Source of the DNA: Zygnema cylindricum
Lineage: Eukaryota; Streptophyta; Zygnematophyceae; Zygnematales; Zygnemataceae
Direction of reading: 5' to 3'
Length of the DNA stretch: 64,000 bases
Assembly (NCBI GenBank): GCA_037447655.1
Contig: JBBHKE010000986.1
Location: 265,353-329,352 of the forward strand
The stretch's first letter is position 1. Each line of letters begins with the position of its first letter. The translations under genes and the position numbers were made by a program. This document shows positions 12,701 through 27,200 of this stretch, piece by piece. Below the pieces are notes generated by a model. The model did not search any database. It was not told the DNA's origin and saw only the letters and a program-made list of their open reading frames with translations.

Positions 12701-15700
12701 ATTGTTGTTAGCGCAAAAATAAACTTGTGTTATAAACATGGTTTGGAGATTATTTACAGGATTTTGTAACCACGAACAATAAACGTTGTTTGTTACAAAT
12801 ATCTTTGTTTGCACAAACACATTTGTGTTAGAAACGTGGTTTAGGGTTTTTTTTAACTATTTTTATGAGAGTTAACATTTTTTAGTGTTTGTTACCACTA
12901 TTGTTGTTATCGCAATCACAAACTTGAGTTATAAACATGGTTCGGAGTTTACTTTATCTCTCTTTGTGACCACCAACAATAATCTTTGTTTGTTACAAAT
13001 ATATTTGTTAGCGCAAACTCAAATTTGTGTAAGAAACATGGTTTAAGGGTTTTTTTAAACTATTTTTATGAGCGTTAACAATATAAAGTGTTTGTTACCA
13101 CTATTGTTGTTAGCACAAACACAAACTTGTGTTATAAACATGGTTCGGAGTTTATTTTACCTCTTTTTGTGACCGCATACAATAAAAGTTGTTTGTTACA
13201 AATATCTTTGTTAGCGCAAACTCAAATTTGTGTAAAAAACATGGTTTGGGGTTTTTTTTAACTAGTTTTGTTAGCTTTAACAATATAAAGTGTTTGTTAC
13301 CACTATTGTTGTTAGCACAAACACAAACTTGTGTTATCAACATGGTTTATTTACCTCTTTTTGTGACAGCGAACAATAAACGTTGTTTGTCACAAATATC
13401 TTTATAAGCACAAACTCAAATTTGTGTTAGAAACAAGGTTTAGGATTTTTTTTAACTATTTTTGTGAGTGTTAACAATATAAAGTGTTAGTTACCACTAT
13501 TGTTGTTAGCGCAAACACAAACTTGTGTTAAAAAACGTGGTTCGGAGTATATTTTACCTCTTTTTGTAACTACGAACAATAAACGTTGTTTGTTACAAAT
13601 ATCTTTGTTAGCGCAAACTCCAATTTGTGTAAGAAACATGGTTCAGGGTTTTTTTTAAATATTTTTGTGAGTGTTAACAATATAAAATGTTTGATAGCAC
13701 TATTGTTGTTAGCGAGAACAAAAACTTGTGTTATAAACATGGTTTGGAGTTAATTTTACCTCTTTTTGTGATCGCGAACGATAAATGTTATTTGTTACAA
13801 ATATCTTTGTTAGCATAAACTCAAATTTGTGTTAGATTCGTGGTTTTGGGTTTTTTTTAACTATTTTTGTGAGCATTAACAATATAAAGTGTTTGTTACC
13901 GCTATTGTTGTTAGCGCAAACACAAACTTGTGTTATAAACATGGTTCGGAGTTTATTATACCTCTTCTTGTGATCGCGAACAATAAACGCTGTTTGCTAC
14001 AAATATCTTTGCTAGCGCAATCTCAAATTTGTGTAAGAAACATGGTTTAGGGTTTTTTTTAACTATTTTTTTGAGCATTAACAATATAAAGTGTTTGTTA
14101 CCACTATTGTTGTTAGCGCAAACGCAAACTTGTGTTATAAACATTGTTTGGAGTTTATTTTACCTCTTTTTGTGACCGCGAATAATAAACGTTGTTTGTT
14201 ACAAATATCTTTGTTAGCACAAACTCAAATTTGTGTTAGAAACGTGGTTTAGGGTTTTTTTTAACTATTTATATGAGCGTTAACAATATAAAGTGTTTAT
14301 TACCACTATTGTTGTTAGCGTAAACAAAAACTTGTGTTATCAACATGGTTTGGAATTTATTTTACCTCTTTTTATGACCACCAACAATAAACGTTGGTTG
14401 TTACAAATATATTTGCTAGCGCAAACTCAAATTTGTGTTAGAAACATGGTTTAAGGTTTTTTTTTAACTATTTTTGTGAGCGTTAACAATATAAAGTGTT
14501 TGTTACCTCTATTCTCTTAGCGCAAACACAAACTTGTGTTATAAACATGGTTCATAGTTTATTTGATCTCTTTTTGTGACCGCCAACAATAAACGTTGTT
14601 TGTTACAAATATATATTTTAGCGCAAACTCAAATTTGTGTAAGAAACATGGTTAGGGGTTTTTTTTAACTATTTTTGTAAGCTTTAACAAGATAAAGTGT
14701 TTGTTACCACTATTGTTGTATGCACAAACACAAACTTGTGTTATTAAAATGGTTCCGAGTTTATTTTACCTCTTTTTATGACAGCGAACGATAAACGTTG
14801 TTCGTTACAAATATCTTTGTTAGTGCAAACTCAAATTTGATTTAGAAACATGGTTTAGGGTTTTTTTTAACTATTTTTGTGAGGGTTAATAATAAAAAGT
14901 GTTTGTTACCACTATTGTTGTTAGCGCAAACAAAAACTTGTGTTATAAACATTATTCGAAGTTTATTTTATCACTTTTTACGTCCCGAACAATAAACATT
15001 GTTTGTTACAAATATCTTTGTTAGGGCAAACTCCATTTTGTGTTACAAACATGGTTCAAGGTTTTTTTTAACTATTTTTGTGAGCGTTAACAATATAAAA
15101 TGTTTGATAGCACTATTGTTGTTAGCGAGAACAAAAACTTGTGTCATAAACAAGTATTGGAGTTAATTTTACCTCTTTTTGTGACCGAGAACAATAAACG
15201 TTGTTTGGTACAAATATCTTTGTTAGCACAAACTCAAATTTGTGTTAGATTCGTGGTTTTGGGTTTTTATTAACTATTTTTGTGAGCATTAACAATATAA
15301 AGTGTTTGTTACTGCTTTTGTTGTTAGCGCAAACACAATTTGTGTTATAAACATGGTTTCGGAGTTTATTTTACCTCTTTTTGTGACTACAAACAATAAA
15401 AGTTGTTTGTTACAAATATCTTTGTTAGCGCAAACTCAAATTTGTATTAGAAACATGGGTGGTGGGTTTTTTTAATTATTTTTGTGAGCGTTAACAATAT
15501 AAAGTGTTTGTTACCACTATTTTTATTAGCACAAACACAAACTTGTGTTATAAACATGGTTCGGAGTTTATTTTATCTCTTTTTGTGACCGCCAACAATA
15601 AACATTGTTTGTTACAAATATCTTTGTTAGCACAAACTCAAATTTGTATTAGAAACATGGTTAGGGTTTTTTTTTAATTATTTTTATAAGCGTTAACAAT

Positions 15701-17452
15701 ATAAAGTGTTTGTCACCACTATTGTTGTTAGCGCAAACACAAACTTGTGTTATAAACATGGTTTAGAGTTTATTTTACCTCTTTTTGTGACCAGGAACAA
15801 TAAACGTTGTTTGTTACAAATATCTTTGTTAGCGCAAACTCAAATTTGTGTAACAAACATGGTTTGGGGTTTTTTTTAATTATATTTGTGAGCGTTAACA
15901 ATATAAAGTGTTTGTTACCACTATTGTTATTAGCGCAAACACAAACTTGTGTTATAAACATGGTTCGGAGTTTATTTTACCTCTTTATGTGACCGCGAAC
16001 AATAAACGTTGTTTGTTACAAAAATCTTTGTTAATGCAAACTCAAATTTGTGTTGGAAACATGGTTCAGGGTTTTTTTCAACTATTTTTGAGAGCGTTAA
16101 CAATATAAAGTGTTTGTTACCACTATTGTTGTTAGCGCAAAGACAAACTTGTGTTATAAATATGGTTGGAAGTTTATTTTTCCTCTGTTTGTGACCTCGA
16201 ACAATAAACGTTGTTTGTTACAAATATTTTTGTTAGCGCAAACTCAAATTTGTATAAGAAACATGTTTTAGGGTTTATTTAAACTATTTTTCTGAGCGTT
16301 AACAATATAAAGTGTTTGTTACCACTATTGTTGTTAGCGCAAACATAAGCTTGTGTTAGAAACATTGTTCAGAGTTTATTTTACCTCTTTTTGTGACAGG
16401 GAACAATAAACGTTGTTTGTTACAATTATCTTTGTTAGGGTTAAATCAAATTTGTGTTAGAAGCATGGTTTAGGGTTTTTTTTAACTATTTTTGTGAGCG
16501 TTAACAATATAATGTGTTTTGTTACCACTATTGTTGTTAGCGCAAACACAAACTTGTGTTGAAAAACATGGTTCGGAGTTTATTTTACCTCTTTTTGTGA
16601 CCGCAAACAATAATCGTTGTTTGTTACAAATATCTTTGTTAGCGCAAACTCAAATTTGTGTTAGACACATGGTTTAGGGTTTTTTTTAACTATTTTTGTT
16701 AGTGTTAACAATATAAAGTGTTTGTTACCACTATTTCTGTTAGCGCAAACACAAACTTATGTTATAAACATGGTACGGAGTTTATTTTACCTCTTTTTGT
16801 GATAGCGAACAATAAACGTTGTTTGTCACAAATATCTTTGTTAGCGCAAACTCAAATTTGTGTTAGAAACATGGTTTAGGATTTTATTTAACTATTTTTT
16901 TGAGCATTAACTATATAAAGTGTTTGTTACCACCATTGTTGTTAACAAACACAAACTTGTGTTATAAACATGGTTCGGTGTTTATTTTACCTCTTTTTGT
17001 GACCGCCAACAATAAACGTTGTTTGTTTCAATTATCTTTCTTAGCGCAAACTCAAGTTTGTGTTAGAAACATGGTTTTGGGTTTTTTTATAACTATTTTT
17101 GTGAGCGTTAACAATATAAAGTCTTTGTTACCTCTATTGTTGTTAGCGCTTACACAAACATGTGTTATCAACATGGTTCGGAGTTTATTTTACCTCTTTT
17201 TGTCATTGTGAATAATAAATGTTGTTTGTTACAAATATCTTTGTTAACGCAAACTCAAATTTGTGTTGGAAACATGGTTCAAGGTTTTTTTTAACTGTTT
17301 TTGTGAGCATTAACAATATAAAGTGTTTGTTACCACTATTGTTGTTAGCGCAAACACAAACTTGTATTATAAACATGGTTTGGAGTTTATTTTACCTTTT
17401 TTTTGTGACCGCAAACAATAAACCTTTTTTGTTACAAATATCTTTTTTAGCG

Positions 17453-18105
17453 TAATCTCAAATTTGTGTAAGAAACATGGTTTATGGTTATTTTTAACTA
17501 TTTTTTTGAGCATTAACAATATAAAGTGTTTGTTACCACTATTGTTGTTAGCGCAAACACAAACTTGTGTTATAAACATGGTTTGGGGATTATTTTGCCT
17601 GTTTTTGTAACCGTGAACAATAAACGTTGTTTGTTACAAATATCTTTGTTAGCACAATCTCAAATTTGTGTTAGAAACGTGGTTAAGGGTTTTTTTTAAC
17701 TATTTTTATGAGCGTTAACAATATAAAGTTCTTGTTACCACTATTGTTGTTAGCGCAAACACAAAATTTGTGTTATAAACATGGTTTGTTAGTTTATTTT
17801 ACCTCTTTTTGTGACCGCAAACAATAAACATTGTTTGTTAAAAATATCTTTGTTAGCGCAAACTCAAATTTGTGTTAAAAACATGGTTTGGGGTTTTTTT
17901 TAATTATTTTTGTGAGCGTTAACAATATAAAGTGTTTGTTACCACTATTGTTATTAGCGCAAACACAAACTGTTGTTATAAACAAGGTTCGGAGTTTACT
18001 TTATCTCTTTTTGTGACCGCCAACAATAAACATTGTTTGTTACAAATATATTTGTTAGCGCAAACTCAAATTTGTGTAAGAAACATGGTTTAAGGTTTTT
18101 TTTAA
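17453..18105 (+). repeat. Second copy of the 101-752 satellite segment
   Basis: Right-hand copy of the segment at 101-752, offset by about 17.35 kb. It ends exactly where the run of Ns begins, so the true extent of the homology to the right is unknown. The preceding ~1.5 kb (about 15900-17450) also shares diagnostic variants with 960-1960, for example CATTGGTGTTAACAAACAC-type A halves missing the usual TAGCG. Confidence 0.85.
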
Positions 18106-18115
18106 NNNNNNNNNN
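18106..18115. other. Assembly gap (10 N)
   Basis: Ten N characters interrupt the array. The satellite is forward on the left and, after about 110 bp of divergent sequence, reverse on the right. The run is a conventional placeholder, so the real distance, and whether the two sides are truly adjacent, cannot be read from the sequence. Confidence 0.98.
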
Positions 18116-18226
18116 AATGGAGAAAAAAACTGGCACTTGTTATTTGCAACATACAATGTTTTTTGATAAACAATCGCGTTTGTGTTTAAACACAATAATT
18201 TGTACCAAATCTCAAATAAAACATAC
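18116..18226. repeat. Divergent stretch right of the gap
   Basis: Poorly matching sequence before the reverse-oriented array becomes clear at about 18227 (CGTTTATTGTTCACGGTC). Positions 18169-18210 are an inverted relative of window positions 41-81. The adjoining reverse satellite at 18220-18300 nearly repeats at 21325-21400, where it follows a D-class monomer. This stretch may therefore be a very diverged D monomer. Confidence 0.45.
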
Positions 18227-21200
18227 ATCGTTTATTGTTCACGGTCAAAAAAAGAGGTAAAATAAACTCCGAAGCATGTTTGCAACAAATGTTTGTGTTT
18301 GCGCTAACAACAATAGTGGTAACAAACACCTTATATTGTTAACGCTCACACAAATAGTTAAATTAAACCCTTAACCATGTTTCTAACACAAATTTGAGTT
18401 TGCGCTAACAAAAATATTATTAACATTCAACGTTTGTTGTTCATAGTCACAAAAAAAGGTAAAATAAACTTCGAACCATGTTTATAACACAAGTTTGTGT
18501 TTGTGCTAACAACAATAGTGGTAACAAACACTTTATATTGTTAACGCTCATAAAAATAGTTAGTAAAAACCCTAAACCATGTTCCTAACACAAGTTTGAG
18601 TTTGGGCTAACAAAGATATTTGTAACAAACATCTTTTAGTCTTCGTGGACACAAAAAGAGGTAAAATAAACTCCTAACCATGTTTAAAACACAAGTTTGT
18701 GTTTGCGCTTACAATAATGGTGGTAATAATTATTTTCAGTTCTTAACACTCACAAAAATAGTTAAAATAAACTCTAAACCATGTTTTTAACAGAAATTTG
18801 AGTTTGCGCTAACAAAGACATTTGTAACAAACAACGTTTATTGTTCATGCTCACAAAATGTGGTGAAATAAACTCCAACACATGTTTGTAACCCAAGTTT
18901 GTGTTTGCGCTAACAACAATAGTGGTAACAAACATTTCTAATGTTAACGCTCACAAAAATAGTTAAAAAAAACCCTAAACCTACAAAAATTTTAGTTTGC
19001 GCTAACAAAGATATTTGTAACAAACAACGTTTATTGTTCGTGGTCACAAAAAGAGGTAAAATAAACTCTGAACCATATTTAAAACACAAGTTTGTGTTTG
19101 CGCAAACAACAATAGCGGTAACAAAAACTTTCTATTGTTAAAGATTTATAAATTAGTAAAACAAAACCCTAAACCATGTTTCTAACACAAATTTGAGTTT
19201 TGGCTAACAAAGATATTTGTAACAAACAACATTTATTCATCCCTGTCACCAAAAAAGGTAAAATAAAATGCGAACCATGTTTGTAACACAAATTTGTGTT
19301 TGCGCTAAAACCATAGTGGCAACGAACACTTTCTATAGTTAACACTTACAAAAATAGTTAAAATAAACCCTAAACTATGTTTCTAACACACGTTTGAGTT
19401 TGCGCTAACAAAGATATTTCTAACAAACAACGTATATTTTTCTTGGTCACAAAAAGAGGTTAAATAAACTCCGAATCATTATTAAAACCCAAGTTTTTGT
19501 TTGCGCTAACAACAATAGTGGTAACAAATACTTTCTTTTGTTAACGCTCACAAAAATAGTTAAAAAAAACCCTAAACCATGTTTATAACACAAAGTTGAG
19601 TTTGTGGCTTACAAAGATATTTGTAACAAACAATGTTTATAATTCGTTGTCACAAAAAGAGGCAAAATAAACTCTGAACCATATGTAAAACACAAGTTTG
19701 TGTTTGCGCAAACAACAATAGCGGTAACAAACACTTTCTATTATTAACGCTCAAATATATAGTTAGAAAAAACAATATCCATGTTTCTAACACAAGTTTG
19801 AAATTGGGCTTCCAAAGATATTTGTAACAAACATTATTTATTCTTCGTGGTCACAAAAAGATATAAAATAAACTCCGACCTATGTTTAAAATCCAAGTTT
19901 GTGTTTGCGCTAACAACAATAGTGGTACCAAACACTTTCTATTATTAACGCTCACCAAAATAGTAAAAAAAAAACCCTAAACCATGTTTATAACACAAAT
20001 TTGAGTTTGCGCTAACAAAGATATTTGTAATAAACAAAGTTTATTGTTCGTGGTCACAAAAAGATGTAAAATAAATTGTGAGCCATGTTTATAACACATT
20101 TTTTTGTTTGCGCTAACAAGAATAGGGGTAATAAACTCTTTCTATTGTTATCGCTCACAAAAAAAGTTAAAATAAACTCTTAACCATATTTATAACTCAA
20201 ATTTGTGTTTGTGCTAACAAACGTTTTTTGTAACGAACAACGTTTATTGTTTGCGGACAAAAAAAGAGGTAAAGTAAACTCCGAACCATGTTTATAACAC
20301 AAGTCTGTGTTTGCGCTAACAACAATAGTGGTATTAAACACTTTATATTTTTAATGCTCACAAAAATAGTTAAAAAAAACCCTAAACCATGTTTCCAACA
20401 AAAATTTGAGTTTCTCCTGATAAAGATATTTGTAACAAACAACGTTTATTAATCTCAGTCACAAAAAAAGGTAAAATATTTTGTTTATAACACAAGTTTG
20501 TGTTAGCGCTAACGACAATAGTGGTAACAAACACTTTCAATTTTTAATGCTCACAAAAAAAGGTAAAATAAACCCCGAACCATGTTTATAAAACAAGGTT
20601 GTGTTTGCGCTAACAACAATAGTGGTAACAAACCTTTTATATTTTAATCGCTCACAAAAATAGTTAACAAAATCTCTAAACCATATTTGAGTTTGTGCTT
20701 ACAAAGATATTTGTAACAAACAACGTTTATTGTTCATGGTCACAAAACAAAGTAAAATAAACTCCGAACCATATTTTAAACACAAGTTTGTGTTGTGCTC
20801 ACACTTATAGTGGTGACAAATATTTTATGTTGTTAACGCTCACAAAAATAGTTTAAAAAAACCCTAAACCATGATTCTAACACAAATTTGAGTTTGCGCT
20901 AACAAAGATATTTCTAACAAACAATGTTTATTGTTCGCGGTCACAATAAGATGTAAAATAAAATGCAAACCATGTTTGCAACACATGTTCGTGTTTGCAC
21001 TAAAAAAAAAAGTGGTAACATACACTTTATATTGTTAACGCTCACAAAAATAGATAGAAAAAACCCTAAACCATGTTTCTAACACAAATTTGAGTTTGGG
21101 CTAACAAAGATATTTGTAACAAATAACTTTTAGTGTTCGTGGACACAAAAAAATATTAAAATAAATTCCGATCCATGTATATAACAGAATTTTGTGTTTG

Positions 21201-24200
21201 CGCTAACAACAATAGTGGTAACAAACACTTTCTATTTTTAACGCTCACAAAATTAGTTAAAATAAACTCTAAACCATGTTTAATAACACAAATTTGTGTT
21301 TGCGCTAACAAATAGTTTTTTGTAACATACAACGTTTATTGTTCACGGTCAAAAAAAGAGGTAAAATAAACTCCGAAGCATGTTTGCAACAAATGTTTGT
21401 GTTTGCGCTTACAACAATAGTAATAACAAACACCTTATATTGATAATGCTCATACAAACAGTTTAATTAAACCCTAAACCATGTTTCTAACACAAATTTG
21501 AGTTTGCGCTAACAAACATATTTGTAAAAACAAGGTTTATTGTTCGTGGTCACAAAAAGAAGTAAAATATACTCCGAACCATGTTTATACTACAAGTTTG
21601 TGTTTGCGCTAGCAACAAAAGTGATAACAAACACTTCATATTTTTAACAGTCACAAAAATAGTTCAAATAAACTCTAAACCATGTTTATAACACTTATTT
21701 GTATTTGCGCTATTTATAGTATTTTGTAACCTACAAGGTTTATTGTTCACGGTCAAAAAAACAGGTAAAATAATCTCCGATGCATGTTTGCAACAAATAT
21801 TTATGTTTGCGCTAACAACAACAATGGTAACAAACACCTTATATTGTTAACGCTCACACAAATAGTTAAATTAAACCCTAAACCATGTTTCTAACACAAA
21901 TTTGAGTTTGCGCTAACAAAAATATTTGCAACAACTAAGATTATTGTTCGTGGTCACAAAAAGATATAAAATAAACTACGAACCATGTTTATAACACAAG
22001 TTTGTGTTTGCGCAAACAACAATAGCGGTAACAAACACTTTCTATTGGTAAAGCTCTAAAAATTAGTAAAACAAAACCCTATACCATTTTTCTAACACAA
22101 ATTTAAGTTTGCACTAACAAAGATATTTGTAACAAACAACATTTATTGTTCGCGCTCACAAAAATAGCTGATATAAACTCCGACCCATGTTTGTAACCCA
22201 AGTTTGTGTTTGCGCTAACAACAATAGTGGTAACAAACACTTTATATTGTTAATGCTCACAAAAACAATTAAAAAAAACCCTGAACCATGTTTCCAACAC
22301 AAATTTGAGTTTGCGGTAACAAAGATATTTGTAACAAACAACGTTTATTATTCACGGTAACAAAAAGAGGTAAAATAAACTCCGAACCATGTTTGTAACA
22401 CAAGTTTGTGTTTACGCTAACAACAATAATGGAAATAAAAACTTTAAATTGTTAACGCTCACAAAAATAGAAAAAAAAAAACCCAAGACCATGTTTGTAA
22501 CACAGATTGGAGTTTGCACTAACAAAGATATTGTAACAAAAACCGTTTATTGATCGTATTCACAAAAAGAGGTAAAATAAACTCCGAACCATGTTGGTAA
22601 CACAATTTTGTGTGTACAATAACAAGAATAGTGGTAACAAACACTCTCTATTGTTATCGCTCACAAAAAAAGTTAATATAAACTCTTAACCATATTTATA
22701 ACTCAAATTTGTGTTTTTGCTAACAAACGGTTTTTGTAACGAACAACGTTTATTGTTTGCAGACAAAAAAAGAGGTAAAGTAAACTTAGAACCATGTTTA
22801 TAACACAAGTCTGTGTTTGCGCAAACAACAATAGCGGTAACAAACACTTTCTATTTTTAAAGCGCAATAAATTAGTAAATCAAAACCCTAAACCATGTTT
22901 CTAACACAAATTTGAGTTTGCGCTAACAAAAGTATTTGTAAAAAACAACGTTTATTGTTCAAAGTCACAAAAAGATGTAAAATAAACTGCAAGCCATGTT
23001 TGCAACACATGTTTGTGTTTGCACAAAAAAATATAGTGGTAACAAACACCTTATACTCTTATCGCTCACAAAAATAGTTAAAAAAAAACCCTAAACCATG
23101 CTTCTAACACAAATTCGAGTTTGCCCTAACAAAGATATTTGTAACAAACAACGTTTATTGTTCACGGTCACAAAAAGATGTAAAATAAACTGCGAACCAT
23201 GTTTGCAACATATGTTTGTGTTTGCACAAAAAAATATAGTGGTAACAAACACCTTATATTGTTAATGCTTACAAAAATAGTTAAAAAAACCCTGAATTAT
23301 GTTTTTAACACAAATTTGAGTTTGCGCAAACAAATATATTTGTAACAAACAAAGTTTGTTGTTCATAGTCACAAAAAAATATAAAATAAACTTTGAACCA
23401 TGTTTATAACACAAGTTTGTGTTTGCGCTAACACCAATAGTGGTAACAAACACTACATATTGTTAAAGCTCACAAAAATAGTAAAAAAAAACCCTAAACC
23501 ATTGTTTCTAACATAAATTTGAGTTTGCCCTTACAAAGATATTTGTAACAAACAACATTTATTCTTCCCGGTCACAAAAAGAGGTAAAATAAACTCAGTA
23601 CTATGTTTAAAACCCAAGTTTTTGTTTGCGCTTAAAACAACAGTGGTAACAAACACTTATTATTGTTAACTATCACAAAAACAGTTAAAAAAAACCCTAA
23701 ACAAAATTTATAACACAATTTTGAGTTTGCGCAAACAAAGATATTTGTAAAAAACAACGTTTATTGTTTGTGGTCACAAAAAGATGTAAAATAAACTGCG
23801 AACCATGTTTGCAACACATGTTTGTGTTTGTGCTAAAAACAATAGTGGTACCAAACACCTTATACTGTTAACGCTCACAAAAATAGTAAAAAAAAACCCT
23901 AAACCATGTTTCTAACACAAATTTGAGTTTGAGCTAACAAAGATGTTTGTTACAAACAAAGTTTGTTGTTCGTAGTAACAAAAAAAGGTCAAATAAACTT
24001 CATACCATGTTTAAAACACAAGTTTGTGTTTGCGCTAACAACAGTAGTGGTAAAAAACACTTTATATTGCCAACGCTCACAAAAATAGTTTAAAAAAAGC
24101 CCTAAACCATGTTTATTACACAAATTTGAGGTTGCGCTAACAAAGATATTTGTAAAAAACAACGTTTTATTTTTGCGGTCACAAAAAGAGGTAAAATAAA

Positions 24201-27200
24201 CTCCGAATCAAGCTTTTAACACAAGTTTGTGTTTACGCTAACAACAATAGTGGTAACAAACACTGTATATTGTTAACGCTCAAAAAAATAGTAAAAAAAA
24301 CCCTAAACCATTGTTTCTAACACAAATCTGAGTTTGTGCTAACAAAGATATTTGTAAAAAACAACGTTTATTGTTCTCGATCAGAAAAAAAAATTAAAAT
24401 ATATTCCGAACAATGTATATAACACAAGTTTGTGTTTGCGCTAAGAACAATAGTGGTATAAAATACTTTCTAGTGTTAACGCTCATAAAATTAGTTAAAA
24501 TAAACTCTAAACCATGTTTATAACACAAATTTGGGTTTGCGCTAACAATAGTTTTTTGTAACCTACAATGATTATTGTTTGCACTAAAAAAAAAGGTAAA
24601 ATAAACTGTGAAGCATTTTTGCAACAAATGTTTGTGTTTGCGCTAGCAACAATAGTGGTAACAAACACCTTATATTGTTATCGCTCACACAAATAGTTAG
24701 AAAAAACTCTAAACCATGTTTCTAACAAAATTTGAGTTTGCGCTAACAAAGATATTTGTAACAAACAACTTTATTGTTCGGGGTCACAAAAAGAGGTAAA
24801 AAAAACTACGAATCAAGCTGTTAACACAAGTTTATGTTTGCACTAACAACAATAGTGGTAACAAACACTGTATATTGTCAACGCTCAAAAAAATAGTAAA
24901 AAAAACCCTAACCATTGTTTCTAACACAAATCTGAGTATGTGCTAAAAAAGATATTTGTATAAAACAACGTTTATTGTTCTCGATCACAATAAAAAATTA
25001 AAAAAAATTCCGAACCATGTGTATAACACAAGTTTGTGTTTGGGCTAACAACAATAGTGGTAACAAACACTTTATATTGTTAACGCTCACAAAATAAGTT
25101 AAAATAAACTCTAAACCATGTTTATAACACAAATTTGTGTTTGCGCTAATAATAGTTTTTTGTAACCTACAACGTTTATTGTTCGTGGTCACAAAAAGAA
25201 GTAAAATAAACTCCGAACCATTTTTGTAACAGAAGTTTGTGTATGCGCTAAAAACAATAGTGGCAACAAACACTTTATATAGTTAACGCTTACAAAAATA
25301 GCTAAAATAAACCTAAACCATGTTTCTAACACAAATTTGAGTTTGCGATTACAAAGATATTTGTAACAAATAACATTTATTCTTCGCGGTCACAAAAAGA
25401 GGTAAAATAAACTCTGAACTATGTTTAAAACCCAAGTTTTTTTTTGCGCTTAAAACAATAGTGGTAACATACACTTTTTATTGTTAACTCTCACAAAATG
25501 AGTTAAAATAAACTCTAAACCATGTTTATAACACAAATTTGTGTTTGCGCTAATAATAGTTTTTTGTAACCTTCAACGTTTATTGTTCGTGGTCACAAAA
25601 ATAAGTAATATAAACCGCGAACCATGTTTGCAACACATGTATGTGTTTGCGCTAACAACAATAGAGGTAACAAACACTTTATATTGTTAACGCTCACAAA
25701 ATGAGTTAAAATATACTCAGAACCATGTTTGTAACACAAGTTTGTGAATGCGCTAAAAACAATAGTGGCAACAAACACTTTCTATAGTTAACGCTTACAA
25801 AAATAGCTAAAATAAACCTAAACCATGTTTCTAACACAAATTTGAGTTTGCGCTAACAAAGATATTTGTAACAAACAACGTTTTTTGTTCGTGGTCGTAA
25901 AAAAAATTTAAAAAAAACTCCGAACCATGTTTGTAACACAAGTTAGTGTTTGCACAAACATTAGTAGCGGTAACAAACACTATCTATTGTTAAAGCTCTA
26001 TAAAATAGTAAAACAAAACCCTAAACCATGTTTCTAACACAAATTTGAGTTTGCGTTAACAAATATATTTGTAACAAACAACATTTATTCTTTGCGGTCA
26101 CAAAAAGAGGTAAAAGAAACTCTGAACCATGTTTAAAACCCAAGTTTTTGTTTGCGTTTACAACAATAGTGGTAACAAACACTTTTTATTGTTAACGCTC
26201 ACAATAATAGTTAAAAAGGACCCTAAACCATGTTTATAACACAAATTTGAGTTTCCACTAACTAAGATATTTGTAAAAAACAAAGTTTATTGTTCTTGGT
26301 CACAAAAAAAAAAGTAAAAAAAACTCTAAACCATGTTTGTAACACAAGTTTGTGTATGCACTAAAAACAATAGGGGCAATAAACACTTTCTATATTTAAC
26401 GCTTACAAAAATAGTTAAAATAAACCCCAAACCATGTTTCTAACACAAGTTTGAGTTTGCGCAAACTATGATATTTGTAACAAACAACATCTATTGTTGG
26501 CTGTCACACAAAAAGATGTAAAATTAAGTGCAAACCATGTTTATAACACAAGTCTGTGTTTGCGCTAATAACAATAGTGGTAACAAACACCTAACATTGT
26601 TAATGCTCACAAAAATAGTTAAAAAAAACCATAAACCATGTTTCTAACACAAATTTGAGTTTGCACTAACAAAGATATTTGCAACAAAAACCGTTTATTG
26701 TTCGTTGTCACAAAAACAGATAAAGTAAACTCTGAACCATGTGTGTAACACAAGTTTGTGTTTGCACTAAGAACATAGGTGGTAACAAACACGTTATTTT
26801 GTTAACGCTCACAAAAATAGTTAAACAAAAACCTAAATCATGTTATTAACACAACTTTTTGTTTGCGCTAACAATAGTTTTTTGTAATGAAAAATTGGTA
26901 AAATAATTTTCGAACCATGTTTGTAACACAAGATTGTGTTTGCGCTAACCACAATAGTGCTAACATACAATTTCTATTATTAACGCTAACAAACATAGAT
27001 AAAAAAAACTCTAAACAATGTTTATAACACAAGTTTGTGTTTACGCTAACAACAATAATGGTAAAAAACACTTTATATTGTTAACGATCACAAAAATTGT
27101 TAGAAAAAAATCCAAAATCATGTTCCTAAAACAAGTTTGAGTTTGGGCTAACAAAGATATTTGTAACAAACAACGTTTATTGTTGGTGGTCACAAAAAGA

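Larger units (their letters stand above)
76..18105 (+). repeat. Satellite array block 1, ~202-bp A/B dimer, forward
   Basis: Continuous head-to-tail tandem array. Each ~202-bp period has two related halves of ~101 bp. Half A contains TTACCACTATTGTTGTTAGC, an ACACAA-AC-TTGTGT dyad and TTTATTTTACCTCTTTTTGT. Half B contains TTACAAATATCTTTGTTAGC, CAAATTTG, GGTTTAGGGTTTT and GTGAGCGTTAACAATATAAA. The spacing of the GTTAAC landmark measured at 3595, 3797 and 4001 is 202 and 204 bp. The block is free of transposons. Groups of neighbouring dimers share variants, for example GTTTGAATGCAC at about 4420, 5525, 5930 and 7135, which shows higher-order duplication. Open frames within it arise from the repeat and change frame because 202 is not a multiple of 3. 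Confidence 0.95.

Noticed and set aside
43-18100. Dozens of 60-100 codon open frames with related peptides (MFVTNIFVSANSNLC and the like)
   Set aside because: They recur every satellite period on both strands, begin and end at repeat landmarks, and shift frame because the unit is ~202 bp. They are by-products of an AT-rich tandem repeat, not a gene family.
76-18105. CRISPR-like array of evenly spaced repeats
   Set aside because: There are no unique spacers of constant length; the whole 202-bp period is conserved, as in a satellite, and the context is a plant genome.
18033-18260. Open frame crossing the run of Ns
   Set aside because: It is joined only by the gap placeholder and has no meaning as a protein.
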